Part shown: positions 33,940 through 45,945 of the stretch, piece by piece
Layout of the letters: each line of letters starts with the position of its first letter
Position numbering within the stretch: position 1 is the stretch's first letter
Source of the DNA: Euptelea pleiosperma
Lineage: Eukaryota; Streptophyta; Magnoliopsida; Ranunculales; Eupteleaceae
Direction: 5' to 3'
Length of the DNA: 64,000 bases
NCBI GenBank assembly: GCA_035048495.1
Contig: CM068546.1
Location: forward strand, 14,576,435 to 14,640,434
Program-made: the position numbers and the translations under genes
Notes under the pieces: generated by a model
What the model saw: only the letters and a program-made list of their open reading frames with translations
What the model was told of the DNA's origin: nothing
Databases searched by the model: none

Positions 33940-35540
33940 GCGTAAAAAGTCAAAGTGCTATGAGTCCAAAGGTTTGGTGAAGATATCAGCCAATTGATTT
34001 CCAGTTGCAATATACGCAACAGAAATAATCTTATCTTCTACTAGTTCTCGAGTAAAATGATGCTTGATATAGGATTTTTAGAAACGCTGATTGCACTAAT
34101 ATTATCACAAAATAAGTTCATGGTGTGTTGTGTGATGCCGTAATTAAGAATCATTTGCTTCATCCATAACATTTGAGCACAAAAACTACCAGCAACAATG
34201 TACTCAGCTTCAACTTAGACGAAAAAATTAAATTTTGTTTGCTGCTATGCCAAAAAACTAACAATTACCAATATAAAAAAACCACCCGTTGGTGTTTTTT
34301 TTGTCTTCGATATTATCTTTCGAATTCACATCCGAATGACATTATCTGTGTCAAGTGAATACTAGAGTCCATATTCAATAGTCCCGCACACATATCGTAA
34401 GATCCTTTTGACTACAATTAGGTGAGATTCTTTCGGAGATGACTGATAGCGAGCACAGGCTCCTACACTGTAGGCAATGTCTGGTCGGCTAGTAGTAAGA
34501 TATAGTAGACTTCCTATCATGCTTCTATAAAGTTTTGCATCCACGAGTTTTCTAGTCTCACCAAAGGTAAGTTTTATACTTGTGCTAATGTGGTTGTTAG
34601 TGGATTTAACATTTCCAAGTTGAATTTTTTAATTAATTCTTTAGAGTATTTAGATTGAGAAATAGAAATTCTAGTTTTTGATTATTTGATTTGAAGTCCT
34701 AAGAAGAAACTTTACTCACCTTCTAAACTCATTTCAAATTCAAATGTCATAGTTTCAGCGAACTCTAAGGCATGTTCTTCAATGATGGTTCCAAACACTA
34801 TGTCATCGACATAAATCTGTGCGATTGACATGGCTTTCACTTGTTTGTTGACGAAGAGGGTTTTATCAATATTTCTTCTAATGAAGTTATTTTCTAATAG
34901 GAAGGGGGTGAATCTTTCGTACCAGGCTCTAGGGACTTAGTTTTAGGCCATACAAAGCTTATTGAAGCCCGAATACATGGTTCGGGAAGTCAGGGTCTTC
35001 AAAACCCTCAAGTTGTTCTACGTATACTTCTTCTTCAATGGCTCCATTTAAAAGGCACTCTTGACATCCATTTGAAATAACTTGAAGTTAAAATGATAGG
35101 CAAAGGCTATGAGTATTCTAATGGATTCTAGTCTAGCAATTGGGGCAAAGGTTTGGTCAAAGTCTATTCCTTCTTTTTGTGTGTATCATTTATCTACTAG
35201 CCTAGCTTTGTTTCTAATGATAATGCCATTTTCATCAACTTTGTTTTTGAAAACCCATTTTGTACCAATTATGTTAATGTTTTTTAGGCTTCACAACTAA
35301 GGTCCAAATATCATACCTTTTAAATTTGTTAAGTTCTTTTCACATGGCTTCAATCCAATTATTTTGTTTTGGTTTACTATATGACAATGAATTTCCCTAT
35401 TTTGCTAGTCCTTCATGGTTATCATTTTGAATACTAGTATAATGGGTACTTCATTAAGTTTGACTATGTAGTAAGGATTTTCAGTTTGCTTTAGATTGGT
35501 GCAACCATCATTGATCTACTTGAATCACTTGGCATATAAT
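33940..35540 (-). pseudogene. Copia polymerase (reverse transcriptase/RNase H), decayed
   Basis: Minus-strand translation in shifting frames gives, in order, an RT segment (GIDFDQTFAPIARLESIR, FQMDVKSAF, then YVDDIVFG at about 34815), MIGSLLYLTTSRPDIAYSVG with RYVCGTIEYGL (34362-34544, the longest open piece), and RNase H end motifs AEYIVAGSFCAQMLWMKQ and IATGNQLADIFTKPLDS near 34200-33960. Many stops and frameshifts. The integrase and gag upstream are missing, where the long-LTR element begins at 35558. Related to the Sirevirus/Maximus-like Copia type by layout; lineage is inference. Confidence 0.85.
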
Positions 35541-35557
35541 GACATGTTTTGGTGTAT

Positions 35558-36625
35558 TGTAAAACTATGATTTTTCCGCGTCGTTGGTTACGGAAACCCC
35601 TAAAATCAATACATTTGTATATTTTCCGATTTAATTCCTGCAAAATATGAACTTTTGTATAGGGATTCGTGTCGGATGTCGATCCGCACTCGGGATTGTC
35701 AGATTAGCGCGAATAAAAACACATAAAATGAAGGGAAAACTTGCAGAGAATGCACGCAACTTTATTCAAATCAACTTTATTCACTCGAACATGTTCTTAC
35801 AATAAAAATCAAACAAAAATAAACTAATCTAGGAAGCATGATTCAAAGAGAAATTTTTTTAGAGATAGAAAAATGGAGAAATAGATAGATAGGATGATTC
35901 CTAGAAAGAGAGAATGAATGAAAAGAAGAGAAAGAAAGATTTCTCTAGAGAGAAAAGATGCTCTCTAGATAGATAAAAGGTGAGAGAGACAGAGAAGAGG
36001 GAATTTTAAAGAGAGAGAAAGAAGAGAATGAAGAGAGAGCTAGAGAGAGAAAATAAGAAAATGACCAAATTCTAGAGAGAGAAAAAAAATGCTAGAGAGA
36101 GATAAAGAGAAATTACCTCTTGCAATTTACCCAGTTATGATGTGCTACCATTGAAGTAGGAAAGGTGATTGGAGAAGGAAATCACAAGCTAGCCACATGG
36201 TGGCTGTGGGTGGGTCTTGGTTGAGCCATGAGAACTTTAGCTGTAGAGGAGGTGAGGCACATGGAGAGCAACCTTCAAGTGTCCGTGAGGATGCACAAGC
36301 AACAATGGAAAGGAGCCCTCGTGAGTGTTTGCATAACTGAAACCGTTTTGCTTGGCAGATTTACAGGCGGTGTTGAATGGTGCATGCAACACTTGCTGGC
36401 CAAGGAAGAACTCCGGTGGAGTGTTGAGGAAGGTATACAATAGCAGGTGGTGGTGCAACACTTGTGATATTACTCATGTAACAAGCAGCCGGTGAATGAA
36501 GCTGAGATGGAGTTGCTGTGGTGATGGAATCCTTGCTGGATCATGATGATAGGGCACCAAGGTGAATCCTTGCTAGAAAACTTTTTGGAGAACATCGGAA
36601 ATCACCCCAAAAACAACATTTTTTT
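35558..36625 (-). mobile_element. Truncated LTR of the long-LTR family, copy E
   Basis: Minus strand. The first 160 bases on the plus strand (TTTTTCCGCGTCGTTGGTTAC, then the CGGATGTCGATCCG hairpin block) match the terminal region of copies A-D. It continues as the same GA-rich tract (GAGAGAGAAA) and diverged sequence, but the expected other end (GAGCGAATATCA) is missing. It may be the 3' LTR of the element whose 5' LTR is 40576-43206. A T17 run at 36620-36636 marks the break. Confidence 0.65.
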
Positions 36626-37032
36626 TTTTTTTTTATCAAAATGAAGACATGAGTTTTGGTAAATACCCACCCCCAACCAAAATATAGCACCGTCTTCGGT
36701 GCTCATGACCGGGACATAAAATGATAACAAATCAGAGATGATGATGCAAAGATTCAGGAAGGATGTTACCAAGTCGGCAGAAACTCGACAGTGTGTGGTA
36801 CCTGATGATCGGAAGAATGAATGTACCTGCATTTCCAGAGATATAACAGTAATAACAAATGCATGAGACTCATGTACTCTAGGAATACCGAAATTGCCTT
36901 TCCGAAAGCGCTAAGTTTTACGTCTTCAGCCAGACATGATGGGGGTATATCAAGTACCCCCAACCAGGATAAAACTCATGGAGACTGAGTGAATCTGCAG
37001 TCTTCCCGACACCTAAGGTGGAACGGAGACAA
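36626..37032. other. Retroelement internal sequence downstream of the 581-codon ORF
   Basis: No ORF of note. Lies between the stop of the minus-strand ORF and the truncated LTR E. No unambiguous polypurine tract found; CCCACCCCCAACC near 36667 on the plus strand is purine-rich on the minus strand but not next to an LTR start. Confidence 0.35.
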
Positions 37033-38778
37033 CTATCCTATCCCTTGTCTAGGTATACCTGTGTAGAACAGGTCTTTCTCAGTGTAGACTGAGAGAAGGG
37101 CATTGAGCTCTCTGAGCAGACCCGCAAAAACATTTAGTTCAGCGGGGAGGGATAGAAGCTTCTCAGTAAAGACTGAGAGGGGAGTAGTAGTGGGTTCTCT
37201 GACCGTGGTTAGCAGAGCCGCAAACTCATTGAGTTTTGCGGGAATGTATCTGAATGGAGCAGACTCTTGCAGATCAGTAATACCAGAAATGTTGGACTCC
37301 GAAATGAAGTCAGACTCACAGTGTTCATGACACTTGGATAATATATTTTCGGGAGAGTCCTGAGTTAGACTCTCTACGGCACACGGGTCATCGAAAATAT
37401 CGACGTAGGGTGACGGGTGAAAACTGTTGACCTCTTTCTCGATGTTTCCTGATGTGATAGGGATGTTCCAATCCCTGTACTCAATATGTTCCTCCTCGAT
37501 AGGGATCGGTAGGTCCAGGACAGCGGGAGGCCCATTTTCTAGATATGGCTCATCAGTAGGAATGTCTGCATTCAGAGCAGAGAGAGAATTATCAGAGATA
37601 GAGAAGGGACTAAGTTCCTCTGTGCTCAGTCCAGAAGTTGGTGCTGTTAAGGGCACCAAAGATTGAGACTCGGGTTCATTACAATTGGTGCACAATCCAA
37701 GGGAGGTGGGGAGGAACGGTAGATCTATGACAGCAGGGATCCTACGATCGAGACAAAACTCAGTGTCATGATGATCATCTTCAGGGTCCAGGTTAGAAGC
37801 AGCAGTGGGAGAGTGAGAAATAGGTTGCTCTGAGGTAGGTTCAAGATGTGGTGCTTTTAAAGGCACCGAAGAAGGAAACACTGGCTCCTCAATAGTCTGG
37901 CTCGATCTAGGTGTGGTTACAACTTCTATTTCTTCCTCACAATGGTGGTACTGGGTCCAATTGTGCGGCTCCTCATTATAGACAGTGGCCATATCATTCT
38001 CCGCAGGATAGGCTATTGGTGGACTAGTGAAGTTGACTTCCTGTCTCTCATTTTCTAATTGAACTAGACGTTGCTCGAAGCTTTCCATAGATTGCTGTTG
38101 TTGGTGCTCTAGCTGGGCAATGTACTTAGAGAGAAGGTCCTCTAGACCAAGGTTAGTAGCCAACGGAGGTAGTTCAACCAAGGGGAGCTGAGGTGCCACC
38201 TCTTGATTGTAGTCCGACTGGGTATGAAAGTTGTAAGGCAAAGTGGAGTCTGGGACTAGTTGCTGACTCTGAAAATCCTGAGGGGCCCACTGTTGATCAG
38301 AATAGTCATTCTGTGGATATGACGGGTACTGGGATTGCGAGTATTGCCAGTCATACTCTCCATTGGGTTGATGGAACCCGGAAGGATAATTATCCTGCGG
38401 CAGTTGCTGCGGGAGGGCAGACTGTTCCCAACCAAAGTTATGGTGACTCCTATTATCCTGATAATAAGTGTTGTCATAGGATGGCTGCATTGGAGATGGA
38501 AAGGTACAGACATCTTGCTGGATAGGAGGATAATATCCTACAGACTGGGAATGGTACACAGGTTGCTGGACTGCGGCACGAAGGGCAGAGACTGAATTTT
38601 TAAGTTCTTGGAGTACAGAATTGTACTCCGGATCTTGGTGATTATCATACCCTGTAGAAGTGTGCGAGACTGGAGTATCATGATGATACGCAGAATTGTC
38701 ATACCATGGTTGAGAGTGATCACTTCGATTCTCACAGAAACTGTAGTAGGTCTCATACAGAGGCCGTTCATCTGCCAT
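37033..38778 (-). CDS. 581-aa ORF of unknown function inside a long-LTR retroelement
   Basis: Single uninterrupted ORF on the minus strand, the same orientation as LTR C (5') and LTR E (3'). Residues 1-205 are rich in Tyr, Gln, Asn, Ser and Pro (YPSYPQNDYSDQQW). Residues 210-250 look like a coiled coil with a Gln run (LEHQQQQSMESFEQRL). The middle is acidic and proline-rich with repeated LDLPI/IDLPFLP motifs. The C-terminus has repeated LxVFTEKLLSLPAELN and ELNALLSVYTEKDLF-type units. I see no zinc knuckle, protease, RT or envelope membrane segment. It is not a recognised gag or pol. The length with no stop in otherwise decayed surroundings suggests recent coding function or recent insertion. 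Could be an extra ORF of a non-autonomous large retroelement. Confidence 0.6.
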   Translation of the reverse strand: MADERPLYETYYSFCENRSDHSQPWYDNSAYHHDTPVSHTSTGYDNHQDPEYNSVLQELKNSVSALRAAVQQPVYHSQSVGYYPPIQQDVCTFPSPMQPSYDNTYYQDNRSHHNFGWEQSALPQQLPQDNYPSGFHQPNGEYDWQYSQSQYPSYPQNDYSDQQWAPQDFQSQQLVPDSTLPYNFHTQSDYNQEVAPQLPLVELPPLATNLGLEDLLSKYIAQLEHQQQQSMESFEQRLVQLENERQEVNFTSPPIAYPAENDMATVYNEEPHNWTQYHHCEEEIEVVTTPRSSQTIEEPVFPSSVPLKAPHLEPTSEQPISHSPTAASNLDPEDDHHDTEFCLDRRIPAVIDLPFLPTSLGLCTNCNEPESQSLVPLTAPTSGLSTEELSPFSISDNSLSALNADIPTDEPYLENGPPAVLDLPIPIEEEHIEYRDWNIPITSGNIEKEVNSFHPSPYVDIFDDPCAVESLTQDSPENILSKCHEHCESDFISESNISGITDLQESAPFRYIPAKLNEFAALLTTVREPTTTPLSVFTEKLLSLPAELNVFAGLLRELNALLSVYTEKDLFYTGIPRQGIG

Positions 38779-40555
38779 TAGAGGCGATAGAGGGGTGCGG
38801 TGGACTAACTCTCAGATCGAGTCAGTAAAAGGTTAGGACAGGTCCAACCGGGCTTCTACTTGAAAAAGCAAGCCCAAGATTTGGCAAAAAGTTGCCAAAA
38901 GGAGATACTGGAGTAGTGATTCTAAATGATGCACACCAAGCACAGATAATCCTATTCTAAACAATCAGGATATATTTTAGGCATTATCTTGTTAGTTTTG
39001 GGGCTAGAGTAGATTATGACAGTGGGCGGACCACTGGTTTATCTTTTAGCCGCCGGACTAACTGTATGCACTCAGAGGTTCTCACCAGGCTATACTCTTC
39101 AGAGCGAATCCTTTAGTACTAACTCTAGTCAACAACAAGGCAATCCGAAGCCTAGACAGACGTGCGGCACAATGGCTGTCTTAAGTACGTCCCAGACTAA
39201 CCGGATTGGTCAAGTGTATAAGAAGAGTATTCCCTCGGGTTAAGCTAGGGTTGGTGCGTGTTCCTAGTCCACACGCAACTAACCGCCGAATAGTCCAAGA
39301 TGCCACGTCGAGCTCAGTGTACTTGAGTAGCAGGGACTTATGGGTGGGACTTATGGGTGTGTTAAACAACAGGGACCCGCGCTCGTGGTCTTATTTCGAT
39401 TGGATGTTAAGCGGGTTCGCTTTGTGTGGATTTTTCCTCGAACACCGGGCTAATTGGCTCTACTTCTTGATTCTTTTTATTATAGATGGATCCTGGGGAT
39501 CAATTTCAGCTGGAGTGATGAGGTGGGTGATGAAATCCCACCAGTTCTAAAAGAGCTGGGTCTGCTCGATTAATGTTCAATTATTAACGGCCATGCCACG
39601 CAAGTCGAATAATATGTATGCGAAAGCAAATAGACAAGCGGCAATGATTCACCCAAATTGCTCTGTATCGCACTCAAGGCGAGGATAGAGACTTACCTCC
39701 CGTGGGCCACGCCATGGGGTCGCCTCCGTGGGTTAAAGAGGGGTATCCTAATGGGCTTGGGCCCGACTCCACCTCTTTGAGCTTTCGCTCCCTACCCACA
39801 CTGGATCGTGTTCCTGCAGAAAAGTTAGATCGCACGGTCTAGGTAGTCGGGATTCTATTTGGAAGATCTTTGCCTCTTTAGGGTTCACAGAACAAGCACT
39901 GGATTTAGGCAAGTTTTTGCAAATTCGAGATGGGTTAAAATTTAGTAATTTCCAGATGGAAAATACCTAGATTGGAAAGTTTCCCGAATTATTAAGATCT
40001 TCCAAGAAAGATTTGATTGCGAGATCCCTTATAATTTTGGGAAATTTCCCAAAATTGAAATTCTGCTAGATTTGGGGTGTTTCCTTTTGCAGACTTTCCA
40101 AATTCGGAAGATTTCTAAAGATAGAAATTCTTCTAAAGAGGAAACTTCTAAGAGGGGAAACCCTAATTAAGCAGAGTTTCAAGATTTTGGAATCTTTCCA
40201 AAAATCGCAAATCCTTGATTGGTGATTTCTAAAAATCTGCAGAATATAAAACCCTAATTTTTTTGAATTTTGATTTTTTTAATTTTTTTGGTAATTTCCA
40301 CTTAATCTAGGGTTTCTAAAAAACCCTAGAACAAGATCTAGCACTTATATGGAAAGCAGTAAAATTCCTAAATTATTACAAATTGCACTCGGCCTTCCGA
40401 GGCATTAAAAATAGTAATTTAAAAACTGCTAAAAATCAACAAAAACAAAAAATAGAAAGTTTCCCGAAAAGGTCGGGCTGGCCAAATTGAGCAGCTTTTC
40501 GCTTCAGCAACTTTCCAATTCCGTCTTTACGTCCTTTTTCGCAGTCCCGAACACC
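38779..40555 (-). other. Long leader/internal region between primer binding site and ORF
   Basis: Minus-strand order: PBS (40573-40560), about 1.8 kb without significant ORF, then the ORF start at 38778. A strong splice-donor-like GAGGTAAGTCTC (minus) occurs near 39692, so the ORF may be reached by splicing. Small ORFs on the plus strand at 39016-39550 are unsupported. Confidence 0.45.
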
Positions 40556-40573
40556 CGAGCGGCAGCGGCGCCA
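40556..40573 (-). other. Primer binding site complementary to tRNA-Asp
   Basis: On the minus strand, two bases after the LTR end, the sequence TGGCGCCGCTGCCG begins. The perfect complement of the 3' end of plant tRNA-Asp is TGGCGCCGTTGCCG, so 13 of 14 match. tRNA-Asp priming is characteristic of Athila-type Ty3/Gypsy elements. This fixes LTR C as a 5' LTR. Confidence 0.8.
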
Positions 40574-40575
40574 TT

Positions 40576-43206
40576 TGAAACTAGGGTTTTTCCGCGTCGT
40601 TGGTAACGGAAACCCTAATCTCAACACATTTTTAATTATCCGAGACTTTTAACCTGTAAAATGAGTATTTTTGCACAGTGGCTCGTGTCGGATGTCGATC
40701 CGCACTCGTGATTAGTCGGATTAGCGCGAATAAGAACAAAAACTGACGGACCATCACAAGAAATAATAGATAAAAACAAACTTCATCATTCATTAATCAA
40801 AATGTCCTTACAATATTTGAATTAGCAACAGTCAAAGCCAGACTAAAAAAAAAAAAACATTCTAGAGAGAGAAAAATATAAGGAGAATAGGTAGAGAAAG
40901 AAAATGAGAGAGGAGGCATTTTAGAGAGAGAAAATGGAAGGTATAGAGAGAGAACGAGAATATGCTAAAGACTAGAGAGAGAAAATAATGTAGAGAGAGA
41001 AAGATCAAAGAAGTCTATCCTAGAGAGAGAAACTAAAGAGAGTGAAAGTGAGAGAATTACCTCAAATACCTATGAAATGATGATCAGAGACCGGCCCTTT
41101 ATGGGAGTGGATTGGCTCAGGTATGAGGCGCCGATTAAATTCCTCCAATGGAACTTGCAACGATTAGAGGCTTGGGCCGTTTGGAGTCCGTTGGAGGAGG
41201 TATCGTGGGCAATATGAAGTGGTGATGACCGATCGATGAGAAGCATGGTGAGATGAGTGCTGGTGCGTTACAGGGTGAGGGACTGGCCTCATAGTTGCAG
41301 GCGTCACGGAGAGGAGCAGGCGGTGGTCAGGCATCTTGGCGAAGACGTGTTTGCGGAGGGGATGAGGTTGACTCACCGTGAAGGAGATCCGATGGTTCTT
41401 CTCCTTGCAGACCTGCCGGAGTTGCAGGTCTGCCCGAAATAATGGTGCCCCGACGTCATTGAAAGCTACAGAAGTAGCACTTGGAGGATCATCACCGTGG
41501 GGATGGCGATGTTGCAAATCTGGGCGGAAAATGGCTGGACGTGGTGCTGGTTCAGTCCGATGATGTGGAGATGCAGGAGGAGATGGTAGCCACTATCTTA
41601 AGATACTTATGACTGAGTTGATGGTGGTGGGTCGGCGACGTGAGAGGAGGCGGTGTGGAGGTTGCAGGCGGACCTGCAACTCAAGAGTTGCAGGTCGTGG
41701 TGGAGGCGGTACGTGGGCAGCAGCGTTTCGGGAGCGTTGCGTGGCAGGCGAGGAAGAAGTGGAGGGCAGGTCGAGCGATGCAGCTACAAGGAGGAGAAAA
41801 GGAGAAGAAGGGAAAAGCTGAAAAGGAGAAGGACGAGCGCGCGTGGCCGGAGAAAATGAGAAGAAGGAAGAAGAAGATGAAGAAGAAGAAGAAGAAGAAG
41901 AAGAAAGAGAAGGAGAGGATTCGTGGCGTGGTGAGCAGGGGGTTGGGCAGCGGCTGGAGGAGGAGAAGAAGATCAAGAAGAGAAGATGGAGGAGAAAAAC
42001 GGCCGGAGTTGCAGGCGCAACTCCGGTGAGAAAAGAGAATGAAGAAGAAGAAGAAATGAAGAAGAAGAAAGATAGAAGAAGGTAAGGGGAAGGAGAAGAA
42101 AACGTAGGGAAGGGTTTTTGGGGAAGGAGAGGAGGAGAGGGGAGAGGGATTAGGGTTCGAATGAACCCCTATCCTTCTCCTTTTAAAGCTTCCCTATTTC
42201 CTTTAATGGAAATAGGGGATTTTTGAAAATAAAAAATAAATTTTTTTTTTTTTAAGTAAAAACCTACTTTTCTATGGGGAATCTCCCCAATTAGTGGACC
42301 CCCCATTTAATTAAAATTATTTTAAAATTCGCGGGGTCCACTAACTGGTCGGACAGCGGGTCGATGATGATGGGCCCGGCTATTGGCCCTCATGGATTGA
42401 TGATGTCCATCGTCTCACAAGATGATGTGACAGGCATTCTGAAGGCGATCGGATGGATGGTGACTTGATTGGGACCCAGATTGGTAGATCGACGGATCTA
42501 GAGAGATCCAACGGTCCGATTGAAGATCCAACGGTCCGATGGAAGATCCAACGGTCAGAAAGCTAAGGGAGATGAGATAGAGCTGATGGGCAGGAGTTCT
42601 GGGGTTAGGTCAGTAGATTCGAGGATCGAGAGATGAAGAGAGAGAGAGAATAAGAAGAGATGAGAGAAAAAGTATCAAAAAAAATGGAAAAAAGCACTGG
42701 CGGAGGGTCTGGAACCCTGGTCTTCACTGTGACCATCCTCACGCTTCTCCAGTAGAGTCGACTATCATTCTTTGCTGACTCATGTGGCTTTAAACGCTTT
42801 GGTCCGTCTCTTGGTCATTGGCTCTCCTGCTCTCTTCGTTCTTTGGGCCGGCTTTTTGGTCCTCATAGTTGGCCCATATCTTTTAGTCATAGCATGTGGG
42901 CTCTTTAAGCTTTGATAATGGGCTTTCCTGATCGATGTGGGCTCGCAAGTCTCGAGAAATGTCCCATCGGGGTTTCCTACGACAGAAGAAGCGCGTAATG
43001 AGACTCTATCAGAATGACTACATGTCTAGACTTCCGAAAATGTGTTTAATGCATGCAAATATACTATTTCGTCCAGAAAAGTGTGTTCTACGCAACATAA
43101 GAGACTCTTACGTAGAAAAGTGGATAATTAGAGCAGTTTTACGTAGGAGAGTGCAATAACGCTAACAGGATAAGTGCTTAAAATAAGCACTTTTGAGCGA
43201 ATATCA
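40576..43206 (-). mobile_element. 5' LTR (2631 bp) of long-LTR family, copy C
   Basis: Plus-strand ends TGAAACTAGGGTTTTTCCGCG (40576) and GAGCGAATATCA (43206). Contains the hairpin CGGATGTCGATCCG near 40690, GA-rich tracts, GAGTTGCAG palindromes (41412, 41680, 42006) and the three ATCCAACGGTC repeats (42507-42560). Followed on the minus strand by a tRNA-Asp PBS. Flanking pentamers CCATT and CTGTT do not match. Low-complexity ORFs inside (41593-42085) are artefacts of GA and GAA runs. Confidence 0.85.
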
Positions 43207-44412
43207 CTGTTCTTGAAGATCCAGAGAGCTTGTAGATCTGAGAAGATCTCCAGAACTGATTGTTCTGTCCGTTTGAGAGGGAGGCGCCAGAAGATAGGAC
43301 CACCAGTAGGTGTTCCAAAGTAACAACGTGGGAGGATGGTGGGGAATGTAGCGTGGATTGTGAGGAGAGTAAGCTGTTTGGGGCTTGTGGCAGCAGCACT
43401 GTGGAGAGAGATGAAGGACGCAGCATCAACCGGAGGAGATCAGACCGGTTGTAGAGGAGAGATGAAACACGACTACAGATCTTGATGGGAGGCGGAATGG
43501 CTAGAGAAAAGAAGAGATGACATTTTAACCTGTAAGGGGCGGTGTTGCTGTTCGTGTTGGAGCACTGGCAGACCACTGTGAGGAGGAGAGCAAGGTGAAG
43601 GCAGACCTGCAAGTGCCGGTGGTGGTTTCTGGGCTGCTCCAACTATGAAAGAGAGATGGGAGCTGTGCTACAGACCAGTTCGCCGGCACTAATGGAGGGT
43701 GGCCGGAGAAGAAGATGGAAGGGAGAAAGAAGAGGAAGAAGAAGAGGAGAATGGGGCCGAGGGAGAAGGGAAAACGTGGGGAAGAGTAAAGGGGAAGGAT
43801 TGGAAGAGATTGGAGGGGGATTAGGGTTCAAACGAACCCTTCTCCCTCCTCTTATAAAGCTCCCTATTTCCTTTAATGGAAATAGGGTATTTTTGAAATA
43901 AAATATATATATATATATTTTTAAGTAAAAGTCTACTTTTCTTTGGGGAATGTCCCCATTTAGTGGACCCCCCATTTTTTAAAATTTAATTAAAATTATT
44001 TGGAAATTCACGGGGTCCACTAACTGGTCGGACAGCGGGTCGATGATGATGGGCCCGGCTACTGGCCCACATGGATTGATGATGTCCATCGTCTCACAAG
44101 ATGATGTGACAGACAGTCTGATGGCGATCGGATGGATGGTGACTTGATTGGGACCCAGATTGGTAGATCGACGGATCTAGAGAGATCCAACGGTCCGATT
44201 GAAGATCCAACGGTCCGATGGAAGATCCAACGGTCAAAAAGCTAAGGGAGATGAGATAGAGCCGATGGACAGGAGTTCTGGGGTTAGGTCAGTAGATTCG
44301 AGGACCGAGAGATGAAGAGAGAGAGAGAATAAGGAGAGATGAGAGAGAAAATATCAAAAAATGGAGATAAAAGTATTGGCAGAGGGTCTGGAACCCTGGT
44401 CTTCACTGTGGC
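43207..44412 (-). mobile_element. Long-LTR copy F, left part, split by copy D
   Basis: Carries mid-LTR blocks in the same order as copies A, C and D: CCCTTCTCCCTCCTCTTATAAAG, the AAATAGGGTATTTTTG block, ATCCAACGGTC repeats and GGTCTTCACTGTG. It lacks the conserved TGAAAGTAGG end, being cut at the end of copy C (43206). It continues at 46905-47384 after the nested copy D. Confidence 0.8.
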
Positions 44413-45904
44413 TGAAAGTAGGATTTTTCCGCGTCGTTGGTTACGGAAACCCTAAGTCCAACAAGATTTGTAATTTTGATTCAATTTTATCCTGCAAAAT
44501 TCAGATATTCTAGCATACGGATTCGTGTCGGATGTCGATCCACACTCGGGGTAAGTTGCGCAAACAAGAACATAAAATGATGGGTTTTTGCCACAGAATT
44601 TGCTAAAAAGAATGATGGAAGGATGAGAATGGTGATTAAGGGATCGGATTTAAAACATGTTTAGTGATTTTAGAGAAAAAAATTGCCATAAGATTAAAAA
44701 GAAAATAACTAACACAATGAAGTAATACTAGAATTTATTGAAATAATAACTTTCTTACAATATTCTCAATCAAAATTGCGAACTAAACATAAAAAGAACT
44801 AAAAGGATTAAACTATAAAGCCGTAAAAACTAGAGAGAGAAAGAGAATAAGAGGAGAGAGAGTATGAATTTTTAGAGAGAGAGAGAGAAATTAGAGATAG
44901 AATAGGTAGAGAGAGAAATTTTACCCATGGGAAACCTACCAATATTGAAGGTTGTGAAGATAGTAGTGGTGGGCGGTGCAAGAAGGAGGAGTGGCTCGTG
45001 GATCTGGTGGATGGCAGCAGGTGAGGATGGTGTAGTAGACCCACAACCCGAAGTTGCAGGTGGTGGTGGCTGCTATTGGCGGTAGGTAGGAGCTGGCGGG
45101 GATGCAAGGTGGAGGAGAACCAGCAGGTAGGCGTTCCTCCTCTACTCTTCTTCTTCTCCTCTTTCGGCTCTCTTTTTTTTTTGGTTTTTCCTTTCTATTT
45201 CAGTCAAAGAAAAAGGGCAGAAAAGGGGTAAGGACGGTTGGGATTAGAAGGAAAGTGAGAGGAGAAGGTGTATGTCGGTGATGGAGAACTTGCAGCCCGG
45301 AGAAAAGTGCAACAGGGAGGAGAGAACGGTGCACAGCAGGCGGAATGGGTAGGGCAGCACCGTGGCAAGTCGCGGTAGGTGTCGCCGAGGTTGAAGATAA
45401 CGGTCTTGGCCGTTGGGTGGAGCAGCAGGTGGTGCGGGGAGTAATGAAGGCGGACTGGTTGCAGCGGCAGGCGGTGTTTTTCGGCAGGTGGCGGTGTTGC
45501 TGTTTGCAACACCAGAACGGTGTGTGCAGCACCGTGAGTGGAGGTGGAGAAGATGTGGATTGATGGCTTGCAGGTCGGTGGAGAGGTGAGCAAGGGGCTG
45601 GTGGTGGTGTTTGGCGGCGGAACTAGTAGGTAGGAGGCGGTGGACGGTGCTGCGAGCCGGAGTTGCAGGCTGCAACTCCGGTAGAAGGCGTGACAAAGAT
45701 GATGAAGAAGACGAAGGAAAGAAGAGAGAAAATGGGGCCAAAGAAGAGGGAATCCGTGCGGGATTGATAGGGGGAGAGAATGGAAGAGAAAGGGGGGGGG
45801 GATTAGGGTTCGAACGAACCCCTATCCTTCTCCTTTTAAAGCTTCCCTATTTCCTTTTATGGAAATAGGGGATTTTTGAAAATAAAAAAAATAAAAAAAT
45901 AAGA

Positions 45905-45945
<41 letters not shown>

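Noticed and set aside
37103..38595. Plus-strand and other-frame ORFs opposite the 581-codon ORF
   Set aside because: Shadows of the long minus-strand ORF.
41593..42085. Overlapping ORFs rich in Ser, Glu, Lys and Arg on both strands
   Set aside because: They are readings of GAA/GAG runs inside an LTR and have no domain.
35558..43206. Calling this one intact LTR retrotransposon
   Set aside because: Orientation and PBS fit, but the 3' LTR is truncated and the flanking pentamers do not match, so linkage of E and C is only likely.
45200..45868. Four overlapping ORFs up to 165 aa in LTR copy D
   Set aside because: Same composition effect; no shared frame with the other LTR copies.
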